In this document: positions 21,209-33,046 of the stretch, in pieces
How positions within the stretch are numbered: the stretch's first letter is position 1
How the letters are laid out: each line of letters starts with the position of its first letter
Source: Gracilaria gracilis
Lineage: Eukaryota > Rhodophyta > Florideophyceae > Gracilariales > Gracilariaceae
Length of the DNA stretch: 64,000 nt
Assembly (NCBI GenBank): GCA_030374805.1
Contig: JARGSG010000052.1
Location: 1 to 64,000 of the forward strand
Direction: 5' to 3'
Notes under the pieces: model-generated
Database searches by the model: none
What the model was told of the DNA's origin: nothing
Seen by the model: only the letters and a program-made list of their open reading frames with translations
Made by a program: the position numbers and the translations under genes

Positions 21209-22406
21209 CACGCACCACTGATGGTGAGTGTCGCGCGGTGAGGGGGGGAGGGAGGCGCTCTCAGAGCGCCACCTGGCTATCAATCACAAGGTTTTGGTAA
21301 GGTATCTCTACGTTGCGTGTGTCAAAGTCGTTGAGCTACAAAAATCAGCAGCCGATACTCCGCCGTTGGTCCAAAACGGCGAGCACCATCGAATTCGAAG
21401 CACTTTATACACGCAAGCCCGAGTGCCTTCCGCAGATTTTTAACTCGCTGACTCTGCTCGTTATCCACGCCGCCATGGGAAGGGCATCTCTTCTACATAT
21501 CCGACGTACATCCTGGTGATCGTCATCATCATCATCAACAACATGATGTTGTCGAGTGTTGGCGACGTAGCCAAATACAGTTATCACTTCATCCGATTCC
21601 GGGTAAATGAGCTTCTGACCAGTACGTGTAGTGCAAATGGACTGCTTTTCTTAGAACTATACATGTTATCGTAAGATATCCGTTTCGCACGGCGGCGTAA
21701 AACCAAAGCTCAGTCGGTCCTATCTAAAGTTACATAACGCACCACGCGATATTTCACGGTGCAAGATAAGATATGACACACCGATCGTATACATATGGAG
21801 CTAACAGATTTTTCACGCTCAGAGCGTTGTAACAGCGCGTAAGCAGGGGTAGGCAGTGCTTATCTACTCTAGTCACAGGAGGGTTTGCCCTCGCGACGGC
21901 ATGCTGTTGTACAGAGAGCGATGCCAAATCAATCACCAGCGGAGGCGACGTGCACTTGCCCACCGCAGCCGACAGCCAACGGGCGCATACGGTCACCTTC
22001 ACGCGGTGGCGGCAAAACTCCTCCACCGCCTGAATGCTGTACGCATCGCCCGCAAAACCACTGGGAACGCTCATTGGGAGGCGGGTGCTCTGGCGGCGGA
22101 AATATCTTCAAACCGTCCAACAGCATCGTGTCAAATCGCGCGCATCCCCACCATGCGAAACGCGCTCACGCCGTTGTTGGCCGCCTGTTGACGCCAACAT
22201 CACATCCCAGGCACACGCGGCGCTTTATTTGGCCACCCCGCTATTGCGTCTCGTTTCTCTTTTGTCACTTAAGCCGGCGCCGCTGCCGCACACATTTCCA
22301 CCTAGATGCACATCTTCTCGCTTGCGATTCGCCTCCCTCTCACAATTCTCCGACGTACAGCGCGCCACCTTCATCGCGTCCCTACGCCTCGCATAATGCA
22401 AGCATG
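21209..22406. other. Upstream region of the cryptochrome gene
   Basis: No gene was recognised. A CATCATCATCATCAACAACATGATG run lies at about 21,518-21,548. The frame that leads into the cryptochrome is open from 21885, but its sequence before the ATG at 22407 is low-complexity, so it is treated as 5' leader or promoter. Confidence 0.4.
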
Positions 22407-25400
22407 GAACATGATGAATCTCTTTCCCCCTCTCAGCTCATGGTGCGCGATGTCCTCGGCTCACCTCCCTCCAATGCGCCTTCGCAGTTTAGTAGTACCT
22501 CCTGAACTCCCGTTCACACCCTGCCGCCGCTCAACAACTCTCCCAACGCCACCGGCCCGGCCATCGTCTGGTTTCGAGGGCATGACCTCCGCGTACACGA
22601 CCACGCCACTCTGGATGCCGCCATAGCTTCCGCCGCGCCCATCGTCGCACTGCACCTGCTCGAACGCGGCGCAGAGACCGATGGCGCCGTTTCGTACATG
22701 CGCCGTTTATCTGCCACCCTGACTCAGCATTGCCAGCCTTCGGACAATATTTCTTTTCTTTCAGGTGCCTCGGTGCCATCCGCTGCATTCTCTCCGCTCC
22801 AGAATGCACACGAATCTTCTTATACAGCCACTTCGCCGGCCTCCGACGATGACCACCATGAGCGCCAGCCTTGGGGGCCATTTTCTCCGAACGGCAGTTT
22901 TTGCGCTGGGTAGGGTTCAGCGCTGGTATCTTCACCACTCGCTGCTCGTCCTTCGCAATCAGCTGCAACACCTTTCCATCACGTTGGTGTTGCGGAAGGT
23001 TGGTTGTGCGGATGACACAGCTGTTGAGGTGCTGTCTTTCGCCCGCGCCCTAGGTGCCACCAGCGTATTTTGGAACAAGCGTTACAAACCACGAGCGTAC
23101 CCGGTTGACGAGGCGGTCAAGTCTGGCTTGCAAACGATGCAGGTAATCACTCAGGACTTTGATTCGGAGACGCTCATTCCTCCCTCGGCTGATTACGGCA
23201 CCTTTGATGACTTCCAATCTTACGCTCGCTTTTGGCTCAATTACATGAGATTGAGTCCTCCGTCACACCCAAAGCCTCCAATCGATCCCAACAACGTCAT
23301 TTCTTGCCGTGTCATGTTGTACGATCCCTGCTTTCCCCCTCCAAGGAAGACTTGCCTGGCGGGAAAAGTTCCGCCTTGCCTGGCCTACCAGGCGTTGGCG
23401 ATCTTGAACTGCTCAATGGGCTCAGCATTAGCGGTCATGATTCTTCTGGCCAAGTGTCATCAATTGGATCTGTTGCCGCAACGCGAACCCTTCAAAGGTT
23501 TTTGAGAAGCGATTGCTTTTCTCGATTTGCTTTGGACTCCGCCAGAAGACATGGTATGGTAATTGGTGGCGAGCCACCTCCCGTCTTAGCCCGCATGTTC
23601 GATGCGGTGAAATCTCACCTCGTGTTCTGTTTTGGTCTTTGGTTGATGCTGGTTCCGCAGCTGCTGCTCGGCAAGACTTTGGTGGTCTCTATGCTGCAAG
23701 GCTGTTCATCAAGAACATGAGCCTTAGGGAGTTTGGTTATTACATGTTGAGCAGGTACCCATCTGCAGCATGCAAGCCAAACCCCCGGATTTCCAATTGT
23801 CGACGCTGCAATACGTCAATTCATCCGTGATGGTTGGTTGCATAACCGCATGCGCTTTCTAGCGGCTACCTTCTTTTGCAAGTACCTGCTGTTACCCTGG
23901 TCTGTTGGAGCTGCTCATATGGTCCGTACTCTTGTTGACGGTGATGAAGCTTGCAATTCACTTGGGTGGCAGTGGACAGCAGAGTGCAATTCGGACTCCT
24001 TTCCATTCTCGACACTTGTTAATGCGCTGTCGTTGCACACTCATACTCGATCTCAGTCAAGGACTGCGCAGTACATAAGGAAATACGTTCCTGAATTGGC
24101 ACACCTTCCCGATCATCTGGTATTCAGTCCTTGGACTGCTTCCGATGAATAACGTGCTACATACAAACTTGTCCTTCCTCCTTTGCGACAGTACAACCAG
24201 ATTTGTCCGAGCCCGATTTTCAATCAAGTTGCCTCGGGAGAAAAGGGGTTTTTTTATCCTATGAGAGTTTTCACGGGACCGCAAGCCAGATATCGAGCAA
24301 GAACGGCAATGGAAGTTATGAGGAGAATATTTGTGGCGAAGAAACGATACTATCCCGTTCTGAGAGACAACACATCACCATGGCCAATCGATGTTGTCGA
24401 TGGCGACGACAAAAAGAAAACATGCGTCACCATCCTAGAATTGAAGGACTGTGATGAATTACCAAGATCGAGTAGTGAGTCGGAGCTTTCGTACGTAACA
24501 ACCTCGCTCATGCCGAACTGCAAAACAATAGAAACAAATATTCGACGGCGGGAAAAATCGGATACGGCGTTGAACGAGATTCCGTCGAAACCTCCCCGCA
24601 TTACATTCTCCCTCGAAAGAAGTCAAGGAGCGGATCAATTGCGCGGATGTGAAAGTCAATTATCGAAAGACTTGCCCATTTCTACAAGACCCAAACCCTT
24701 ATATGACATGAAGGGAGAACCTCATTTGGAAAACCGTACCCGTTCGAGGTCACAGACGCGAGCATTACAGTTGCACCAAACCACATCGACAATAATAGTT
24801 GCTGACGCCATGGGCGATCAACGAACGGCGGAGATAAAGACTTCGTCACGCATGAAACGCCCTCGCTCTCCATCAAATCAACCGATGCGTCCGTCAACTA
24901 CTCCTCGTACTTCTGACCCATATGCGTCCGTTACCGCTACACCAAGTCTTCCTGATGATCGATTGTCTGTGAAGTCTCTACTGTCTCCAAACCTATCCTC
25001 TACGAAGCTACGGCAGATGCGCCTTTCGAACCCTCGCAACAAGAAATATGTGGCTGCGGAAATGATGTCTGCGATGAGTGGTGTACCTAAACTTGCACAG
25101 GTAGCAGCCATACAATGCGATGCCCAGATGCCCCACAACACTGACTTGTCTCGTGGTGCACATAGGCTAAACCGTATTCCTCCTCCCCTCCTAGAATCAA
25201 TTGCAATGGGGAACAGATTGTCGGAAGAAGTCTGAAGCGCTTTCCTGCCTCATTGGGTAAAACGAACGCGCTACTGAGCACACCGAACATCTACGCACCC
25301 ATGGCTCTGTTGGTATGGTTAAGATTAGGGCAAAGGAAGCCCAGCAACTAACAAATAAAACGGTACCAAATGCCAGTGCTTCTCATGGGTCTCGATACCA

Positions 25401-25965
25401 GCTGCCTAGCCGCCTTCGTGATGACGGTAATAGTTTATCGAAAGCTATTCTAGTGGTTTCTCCTAATCCACAAGTTTCTACTCAACCACATCCTAATTCA
25501 GACCTAAATCTGCGCCCAAACATTCATCACAGTAATGGCATGGGCAATGCTACTTTTCATCCGTCTGGAACAGTGCCCGCTACTATGTTTCACCCGAATG
25601 TCATCCCTCTCACCCTTGTGGGAGCTCAGTTTCAGCAAAGTCATGCAGCTCAAATGATGATTCCATTTACTCATGCAGGTGGCCATCTCCCAGTGCAAGC
25701 CGTGGCCCACCACCCGGGTTCTATTCATAATTAGAACACACAGGGATCTGTTAGCATGAACCCTGTTGGTCCCAGCCCTCACCACCCGTCAGGTTCCTCC
25801 TTCACTTGGTATCCAAGTACAGCTCCACACAAGGAATTCAGGCCACTCACTGTTCCAACTCCCGTGCTTCCCCATATGGCTCATCCTGTTATGCACTCAG
25901 ACTACAACCCAATTTCCACCCCCTACCAAGTTGGTTGTCGCAATCACACTCCTCGTTCTGCATAA
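22407..25965 (+). pseudogene. Cryptochrome/photolyase with very long C-terminal tail
   Basis: ATG 22407 opens MEHDESLSPSQLMVRDVLG. After an in-frame TGA at 22503 the photolyase N-domain starts: AIVWFRGHDLRVHDHATL. Then come RVQRWYLHHSLL and SVFWNKRYKPRAYP, GEISPR and LREFGYYMLSRYP, TPGFPIVDAAIRQF, WLHNRMRFLAATFFCKYLL and EACNSLGWQW. These are the ordered landmarks of the photolyase fold and its FAD-binding helical domain. The frame changes near 22,910, 23,255, 23,550 and 23,770. A TAA at 24150-24152 stands where RATYKL follows ASDE. The same frame then continues for about 350 codons (to 25235), giving the end of the fold (ARYRARTAMEVMRRIF) and a disordered Ser/Thr/Arg-rich tail. Two more frame changes lead to a His/Pro/Ser-rich segment (25315-25965, with one TAG at 25732). 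A tail of 500 or more residues points to a signalling cryptochrome rather than a repair enzyme. It is not functional as read. Confidence 0.85.
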
Positions 25966-26434
25966 AAATGTGTGACAGGGCCATCTACACCTGTGACCAA
26001 GTCCTTAGAGGGATCCCGACGTCGGGGTCCGACTATTCTTCTTGAATGAGAAGGGATTGCTCGGCGTATGGGAGCAATGGATTACACCGACGATACGTAG
26101 AGTGGAAAGAATTGGGAGCAATTGCAAGCTATCTGTTTGCTTTTGGTCATCCAGTACAAGTTCAGTGAAGACACTGATCGAGGCCCGATTCAATCTTTTG
26201 TCCGCCTTTGTGTGCCGAAGTACAAATCAAGGTATGCAAACAATAACGGTCAGTGTATGATTTTGAATCATTGTAAGTAAATATCCCTCGTTTGATCCTT
26301 CGGGAACGGAGTAGTGGGACAAGAGGGGATGTGGCTCAAGAACACAGATGATGCATTTAACCATGGTATACTACCACTAATGAGGTTTCTTGGACGTCGT
26401 TTAATAAGGAATGGAAAAGGTTAGCCATCCAGGA
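25966..26434. other. Possible continuation of the cryptochrome tail
   Basis: Open pieces EGIARRMGAMDYTDDT, VEWKELGAIASYLF and SEDTDRGPIQSFVRLCVPKY lie in successive frames at about 26,050-26,240 and look like coding sequence with two frame changes. They could be the end of the cryptochrome tail or a separate gene fragment. Beyond 26,260 nothing was seen. Confidence 0.35.
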
Positions 26435-27304
26435 CTAGGCCTTCCCGCTTTCTTTCACAGCTGTTCTTTCTCCAAAGATGGAATAGATAATCCTGTATCG
26501 ATCGCCGGGGGTGTCTTCAGATTCTGAAGTATGAGGGAGCCAAGAATGATACCAGGTCTCGATTTCAAACGTGTGCTTCACCTGCACCGTTCTCACCTCT
26601 CCTTCACTCACAAAATCATGATCTGGGGCTTTCATGCCTTCCAAGTATGGCATGAGTGCAGCGTCGTCCTTGTCACGACAATCAAATGTTTTAAACCTTT
26701 CCCCATCCGAATCGCCTTTGGTCTGCTTGTACCAGGCCCTACGGGTTTTATTTTTTTTGTCCTTGTTTGATTTGATGCTTCTGTACTTTCTTTTCTTTAC
26801 CGCTGATTTGGAGTTGGGGCGTGAGGGAAGCGACGAGCTGCGCTGTGCAGAGAGCTCTGTCGCTTTTCTCTCCCCAAACTTTGGAACCGAAACCTCATGT
26901 GCGGATATCTTGGTAATCGTGTCGTACATTGGAACTCTGTAAACAGAGATTGTGAAGCATTTCGTGCCATGTGGCACTACCGCCTTCGGCACGCAGATGG
27001 AAGTTTGGGAATTCTGCTCTACACTGTGGTCACCCTGTGATTTGGTTTGTGGCGCATCTTCAGAACATGAGCTTTCTTCCAAGTCATTTGTTTCACCAGC
27101 CTTTTCGAAACATGTAGTACATAATCGAAACGATCCATAACCTTCTCTCATTCCTTGTTTCTCGCACGCCAGTACCTTCCCGCATATGGCATGGATAGGG
27201 CATTTGCACTTGACGCAAGAATGGCCGTATTGCGTACCAATGACACCGTTTCCCACTCGGCACTTCGAAAGAGCATGTTCCACGCATACATATTCTTGAG
27301 GCAT
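26435..27304 (-). CDS. Zinc-module protein, intact copy (TE-accessory-like)
   Basis: An uninterrupted 289-codon frame from ATG 27304 (MPQEYVCVEHALSKC). The N-terminus is a Cys/His module: CVEH, GHSCVKCKCPIHAICGK, then GSFRLCTTCFEKAG, i.e. H-x-C-x2-C-x4-H-x2-CG and a later C-x2-C. The same spacing occurs at the C-terminus of the CMC element 1 accessory protein. The middle is Ser/Lys-rich with a nuclear-localisation-like block (KKRKYRSIKSNKDKKNKTRR). The C-terminal about 90 residues are acidic/aromatic and end RIIYSIFGERTAVKESGKA. A full-length but decayed paralogue lies at 42.9-43.7 kb. Homology to that copy also extends about 100 bases upstream of the ATG in a shifted frame (TVDQKDGFHFLARL), so the ancestral protein was probably longer. 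The divergent neighbour starts at 27546. Function is unknown, and nuclear or DNA binding is inference. Confidence 0.65.
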   Translation of the reverse strand: MPQEYVCVEHALSKCRVGNGVIGTQYGHSCVKCKCPIHAICGKVLACEKQGMREGYGSFRLCTTCFEKAGETNDLEESSCSEDAPQTKSQGDHSVEQNSQTSICVPKAVVPHGTKCFTISVYRVPMYDTITKISAHEVSVPKFGERKATELSAQRSSSLPSRPNSKSAVKKRKYRSIKSNKDKKNKTRRAWYKQTKGDSDGERFKTFDCRDKDDAALMPYLEGMKAPDHDFVSEGEVRTVQVKHTFEIETWYHSWLPHTSESEDTPGDRYRIIYSIFGERTAVKESGKA

Positions 27305-27545
27305 AGTAATTTTGCGTTTGCGTGTTGTTTTACTTCTAAAATGAGAAGTCTCGCCAAGAAGTGGAAGCCGTCTTTTTGGTCAACAGTGGATTCATTGATG
27401 CTTTTCGAATTCAGATATCGTGTCCCCCTGAATCCACCAATTACAATTCGAGGAATATGGCTTATGGGAGGGAGCCGCTCACTGGGTAGTGCCCCTAACG
27501 CACCAAAAGGCGACGCTGGGCTTGAGCAAGACGAAAATTAGTAAC

Positions 27546-28743
27546 ATGGCGCTTGAGAATGAGCAAGGAGATTACGATGCTATAAACCACGCAGTTGGTG
27601 CTGCCGCCAAGAATAGCCGCACAGAGTCAGACATTTACAGTGTTCGCCATCGCACAGAGACGATGACGAGGCAAACCGTCGCCCAGAAGTTGCGCATGCG
27701 TAGTATTTCAAACTTCGGTGCTGAGATTCCGCCTCTTGCGTCGCCCGAAATGCACTGCACTAATAATATGGGTTCGAGGAAAGTTAAAAGGCGAGACATG
27801 AACCGAAGGGTACGCTTTCTAGTGTGGCAGGAGCCCATAAACGAGCTCAGGTGCATGATCGATCTATAGAAGACGTCTGAAAAAGAGGACAGAGAAGCGC
27901 CTTATAAGGTGGCTTCTGAAGCAATGGCCACTGTCGCGCATGGTGGGCAGGTAACACGCAACGCGGAAGCTAGATCAAAGCAGCGCTATCTTGCTCTGTC
28001 CCAAGCTGGAGTTCCATCCCAGGGCTTCGCGTACAAACTCCTTTTTTCACCACAGCTTCCCAAACCAGATCAGCAAAAGTGAAATAAAACTGGCCGAGAC
28101 TCTGATCCGATTGTGGGAACGCTCGGTGCTGCGCCTGAGGGGGAACGAAGACTGTGTTGATATGAAGGCTCTCGTGAATAACTTGCGCAATATAAGCAAG
28201 CACAAAACGGCAAAACGGGGCGCTGGGGTTGGTGAGTGTTAGCTTTGGCAGCGCTGATTCAAAGTTGAGCGATATAAGCTTCAGACTATGCACCTCTGGG
28301 ATGAAATGGTCGCTTTATTGTGCGGGCCCCTGGGCGCACGCAGAGGAGCAAGGTGTGGAATGGACACATCCGGATCATCGCGTTAATTTGATTTCTCAAG
28401 GCCTGATAATGGCGGCTATCACTTTGCATAGGCTGCAGGAAAATGGCTCCCAGCGGATCATACACTCGGTACCCCTGTCGCGGATCGCGGTATTATTATC
28501 TACTCGCTGCATCTTGGTCCTGGCCCCATCAACCCGCCTGTTCACCCTTGCGGCGGCTTCAGCCACCTATGCCGATATCTGCTCCTTGCCCAGATGTATG
28601 GCTCGTACTTCCCTGGGCAGCAGCGTGTCGGCGAGCCTGGAAAGAGGAAGACAATTTCTTTGGGTTAAAGCGAGTAGCTTGTGTGGGTATCATATCGTGA
28701 ACTCATACCACTTGAGATGGTGTAGCCGGGCACTTCGCCGTTA
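27546..28743 (+). pseudogene. Decayed ORF divergent from the zinc-module gene
   Basis: From ATG 27546 (MALENEQGDYDAINHAVGAA) the frame runs through VRFLVWQEPINELRCMIDL to a TAG at 27867. It continues in the same frame through EAMATVAHGGQVTRNAEARS to about 28,080, then shifts to SKSEIKLAETLIRLWERSVL, and later to fragments such as LQTMHLWDEMVALLCGPLG. At least two frame changes and several stops mark it as broken. No domain was recognised. The head-to-head placement with the zinc-module gene, about 240 bp apart, copies the arrangement of CMC element 1. It could be the second gene of another mobile element, but no transposase signature was found. Confidence 0.4.
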
Positions 28744-28749
28744 AAGAAA

Positions 28750-29082
28750 AAATAGATATCCAGCATTTACCAAATTGTTATCCATTCTACATCAAGAGTA
28801 AATCATATCCAAAGGGGATTGAAAACCCGTCTAATTCATATCTTTTGTATCTTTATCCAATTCATATCGATTACGTACCTTTCTCTAAACTACAATAAGC
28901 CTGTATCAGAAAAAAAGATATGCACAAAAATTTATCCAAACTGTATCAGGTGCCTATCACCCAGTTGAGCCCTTAATCGTATTTAATACTAAAATCATAT
29001 CCAAAATATACATTATATGTATCTAAAAACCTTGGTTTTTATCGGACCTGTATCAAAATTGTATCTTCTATTTCCACTGGGG
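28750..29082. repeat. MITE-related element, diverged
   Basis: About 330 bp of GTATC/GATAT-rich sequence ending TTCTATTTCCACTGGGG, which matches the MITE terminus. The other end lacks CCCAGTGG, and the interior aligns poorly with the 415-bp family. It is probably an older or sister family truncated on the left. Confidence 0.55.
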
Positions 29083-29359
29083 ATGTCAATGTCCTTAGAA
29101 AAGACATTCGCTTTTAGTACCAGTATTACTTTGGTCTCATTTTGTAAAAAAGATATCTTCGCACAATACTCTCTCTCCTTACTACACGCTTTGTAACTCA
29201 TTTTCTTTGTTCAGCAATCCTTTTGTGCTCACATTATATCAAAACATTCGTTCATTTCTCATTACTATTCAATTCACCTCACTCTCACACACATAACACT
29301 ACACGTCCTACATGTTTTATCTATTCCTCCTCATAATCAATTATCATTGGTCCCTTCTC

Positions 29360-30550
29360 CTAGTCCCCATCCGTGTTATAAGCCTTGTAGCCTTGTACCT
29401 CGTCATCTTCCTCTTCGTAATCCTCCTCTCCAACTTCCTCTTCCTCCATTTCAAAGCTGCTCACAGGACTTTCCTCCTCGTCCAGCTGGTCGTTCGGGTC
29501 TCCCCCGAGTCCAAATTCTTCATCTAAGAATTTGGGCCGAAAATCAGGCTGCCTGTGCACCACATCACGGAGCTTGTATCCCTCGGGCACAAAGTATATG
29601 TGATACCGTAGACAATTCTCTTTCACCAGCATATCCATGTACCCAGCCCCAGCATGAAAAACATCTCTCCTTCCAATAAACATGGAGTACGGTGGAACCC
29701 TGAACTTCTTCACAACCATCGTACGAGACAGCCTCCTCAAACTCTTGTCATCCATCACATACGTATTATGTGACCTCTCACATACCCATATCATAAAAGA
29801 GCTCCTCCCGGAGGCCACCATGAAGAATCCTGGAATCTCCCCACTGTTCTTCTACACATTCGTCACCCATCGGAAATCGGTGTGCAACACCTGCCTCGGG
29901 CATCCCTCCCCCGTACACAACACACGTCCTCCTGTTTGCGTCGCATGCATCCTCTTCTTCGCCTCACTGTTGTTACACAGAGGAAGAGCAGCTGCTATCT
30001 GCCCAAACCTAGCATCCAACACCCCCCTCTCTCTCACCATCATCACATTCTTCACATCCGATTCCATGTAATCCACAATCCCCTTCTTCGTGGTAATGTA
30101 AAGCCCGATGCCCTGCATCCTCTCCCCTGCGTCCTTCCCATCTCCCGCATTGATGATAGGGTTCCATCTCTTGCGGTTCTTCTCGAACTTGAGGTCTGGG
30201 TGTTCCAAGAAATCCTTGTGAAAGAACTCCAACATACTCTCTGTCACATCTTCATCCAACACCACCCCCCTCTTTATCGCCTCATCTGACATGCCTTCGT
30301 CACTTCCAAATTCTTCCAGCACACAGAATTCTCTCTCCATTAACTCCATTCTCTCCGTGGCAAAATACTCTCGCGCGTGGTCATCTCTCTCCATCGCCGC
30401 CATCCAAAGAGCCTCCTCCTCCCCTTTCGGCTTTCCCTTCAACGGAAGCTTCACCCCAAGAACTGGCTGCTTCGTCGTCCCCAGTGTCTTGTGCAAATTC
30501 TGGGCTGCATGCCAGTACACCGCGTGATTCACCGCCCTCAAATCCTCCAA
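29360..30550 (-). pseudogene. 2OG-Fe(II) dioxygenase-like protein, one nonsense codon
   Basis: A single minus-strand frame gives about 232 codons (30550-29855), a TAG at 29852-29854, then 163 more codons to 29360. An ATG-less open stretch extends upstream to about 30,640 and includes a Cys/His cluster (FSCTSCTSFYKGLTQHRAGC). The core has an HTD triad start (VLHTDFRW) before the stop. After it come GFFMVASGRSSFMIWVCERS, FRVPPYSMFIGRRDVFHAGA and CLRYHIYFVPEGYKLRD. HxD, a distal H in DVFHAG, and an R in LRYHIYF in this order match the iron and 2-oxoglutarate ligands of double-stranded beta-helix dioxygenases. The N-terminal half is helical and charged (EFFHKDFLEHPDLKFEKNRK). The C-terminus is strongly acidic (EEEEVGEEDYEEED). 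The fold is inferred from motif order only. The substrate is unknown, and protein or nucleic acid are both possible. Confidence 0.5.
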
Positions 30551-30605
30551 CGTTAAACACCCCGCCCTATGCTGTGTAAGACCTTTGTAAAAAGAAGTAC
30601 ATGAA

Positions 30606-31497
30606 GTGCATGAGAAGCCAGGGGTACAGTCTCATACTGAAGGACAACTCCCACCTCGTAGCACGACACAGTTAGTGGAAGAGGTGAATTCTTTGAAAGC
30701 CAAAATGAAAAATCTGGAGGAGGAGATAATGACCCGAGGAACCCTGGTCAACGTTTCTTGGGATCAAAACATCGAGTTGAAGCGAAAGCTTAAGGAGAAA
30801 AAGATAAAGATCTTGTAATTGAAGGTTTACTGGGCGCACTGAAACAAGATGTCGGTAAGACCAAGCGTTCTGGGGAACCTGGACATACGGGGCGCAAAAA
30901 GCATGAAATTGATGTCCTTGAAGATTTCAAAGGCTTAATGCGGGCCGTGTATCAGAATATGTTGCGTTTGGCGAGAAGGGAAACAAGTGAGTTATGTTTT
31001 GATGATGATTCGCCCTCCAGAAATTGAAGAAATCACGCCGAAAAGATAGCAGGCGCTACGAATGACTGCGATGGGTTAGTACAGAAGAGGGGAGGGGGAT
31101 TTCGATGGTTCTCAGTAACCCGGTGGAGCTGCTCAGTAGCTTTGGAGTAATAACGCCGTCTGCGTAGGGGGCCGGATGCACTGCTAAAAATGATGATATT
31201 GAGTTGAAATATCAAAGCGGAGAAGGAATCAGACAGGCCTCTCTGACGGAAGCCGGTATAATAGAGGTGAGTACGGATATGTTTTTGACACATAGAATGC
31301 GACAGACATTGACTGACGTTGTAAAGGTGCGGAAGAGAAAGGCAATATGCAAATTATTTCTATTACTCTGCTACGACCTTAATTGGAAACGGGCGAGGAC
31401 GATGCATGAGAATAGTGAAGAACTTTCGGAAGAGGAGAAGGAAACCCAGGAGAACATACTGAGGGTGGATGAGAATGGAAATCCAAGTATCTCTTAG
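30606..31497 (+). pseudogene. Coiled-coil ORF fragments, unknown
   Basis: The first frame (30606-30818) reads TTQLVEEVNSLKAKMKNLEE, a typical coiled coil. After a frame change near 30,795 a second frame reads KDLVIEGLLGALKQDVGKTK and FKGLMRAVYQNMLRLARRET. A third piece (31204-31497) reads YQSGEGIRQASLTEAGIIEV, VVKVRKRKAICKLFLLLCYD and NSEELSEEEKETQENILRV. The order and direction suggest one decayed gene of about 290 codons. No family was recognised. Confidence 0.4.
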
Positions 31498-32900
31498 TGG
31501 CGAAAGACACCAGTTGATCGGTTAATGAATTCGAAGAGTTGGAATCATGAAGAATCTATCATGAATACTGATCAAGATTTGGTTTTCCTTAACAACGTTT
31601 GAATACAGGTACTCAGGGAGTTCATTGGTTGTCAAATTGAGGAAAGGAGGGAGGCACTTTTACGGAAGGTACAATTATGCGATTGACTCGAATGGATGCT
31701 TGGGTCGCAACTGTCGTCAGCCTTCTAAGTGCTCAATCGACATGTGTATCCCGCAGACCGCCAGCTTTAGGTTCCGAACCCCCGCGCTGCGATTTGCTTC
31801 ACCCTAAACATGTTGCGCCCCTTTCCTCATCAAAAACCTTTAATCCGACTCCCAGATTCCCCTCCTTGCATCCAGGGCCACCGCGTCCTGCCACGTACGT
31901 TTCCATGCCTCGCTTCTTGAGTCTACCCGCCTCCTCTTTTAGGGCCTACGCCCCACGCCTGCTGGGCCTTCGTGAACTTCAACTGGTTGGCCTCCCTGTC
32001 ATGCTTGTGCCTCCGTGCCGGGCATGCTCGCCACCTGCACTGGTGGCGCTCCCGTTCCACCGCAGTTTGCCGCACCGCTCCTGCCCCGAACCGGCGCCCG
32101 TTGTCGCTTTCCCGCCCGCAGTTGCGTTGCGTCCCCGTGTACTTGTTTTGCTTTCAACCGCTTGGCTTTAGCACCCTGCCTCCTACGCTTTGATGCTTTG
32201 CCTTGTGGGTATCCGGTTCTAAGCCCTGAGCGCCTTGGCTCTCTGAAACTCGTCCCTCGGCTTCTCTGGCTCTACAGCCCGCCTCCTGGACCTCCCCTCT
32301 TCTCCCTTTTGGATTCCTCGGCTCGCTTTCTGGGACTCTCCGCCTCGTTTCGTGGCCCTCTTTGCGGGTTTTACATCGCCTGGCCCGGCCCTGCACGCGC
32401 CGATCTGACGTAGCTTGTCTCTACGTCGTGCGCCACTGGTATAGAAACGACGCTGGGCTCGAAAGCGCGCCGATTGCAGGCCTTCAGTTTGGTTAGCCTT
32501 AGCTCTCCAATACCACATGAGCGTGAAAATGGAACGTCTTCGTCTCCACCGGTCGGTGGCCTGTCGCGTCTTATTTTCCAAACCTCTACTTCTCAGCACA
32601 CATTTCATTACTTACCTCTAACTCTATCTTATTACATGTTGCCTCCATCTTTTGGTTTACAGAAAATGCAGAGTGGTGCAGCTGGTGGTAGTGAAGCAAG
32701 AATCGCATTCTTTTTTCTTTCCTCTCTTACCTTTTTTGTTTTGCCCATGGGGTTTTCTTGCGGCTACGAGAGTTTTAGTGGTGATGTTTGCTAGGCTGAC
32801 CCAGATTGTTACTATTTGAGATGCAACTGACGTTCTAATTTGAATTTATGTCGTGCAAAAGACAGGCTCAAATCGGACGATTATCGCAGTTGGGATGGGG
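31498..32900. other. C+T-rich stretch, no confident gene
   Basis: From about 31,680 to 32,420 the plus strand is rich in CCTC/CTCC and produces Pro/Leu/Arg-rich frames in several phases. None has a domain or a credible amino-acid profile. The rest has short frames only. Confidence 0.4.
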
Positions 32901-33046
32901 GCAGTGCTGTCCTTGTTGGACAAAATGAACGCGTACGGTTGTGCCGTACGTAGCAGCTGAGCACTATGGGTCCGTGCCCGCTCTGTGTCCCTCGCTTTTC
33001 CAAAACTAAGGGATCTTCAGAGAATGTTGCGATAGTGATGAATAAT
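32901..33046 (+). repeat. 146-bp direct repeat, unit 1
   Basis: Begins GCAGTGCTGT and ends GATAGTGATGAATAAT. It aligns over its full length with 33282-33427 with scattered substitutions and no net length change. In the same phase as the second unit it reads STMGPCPLCVPRFSKTKGSS followed by ENVAIVMNN. Confidence 0.85.
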
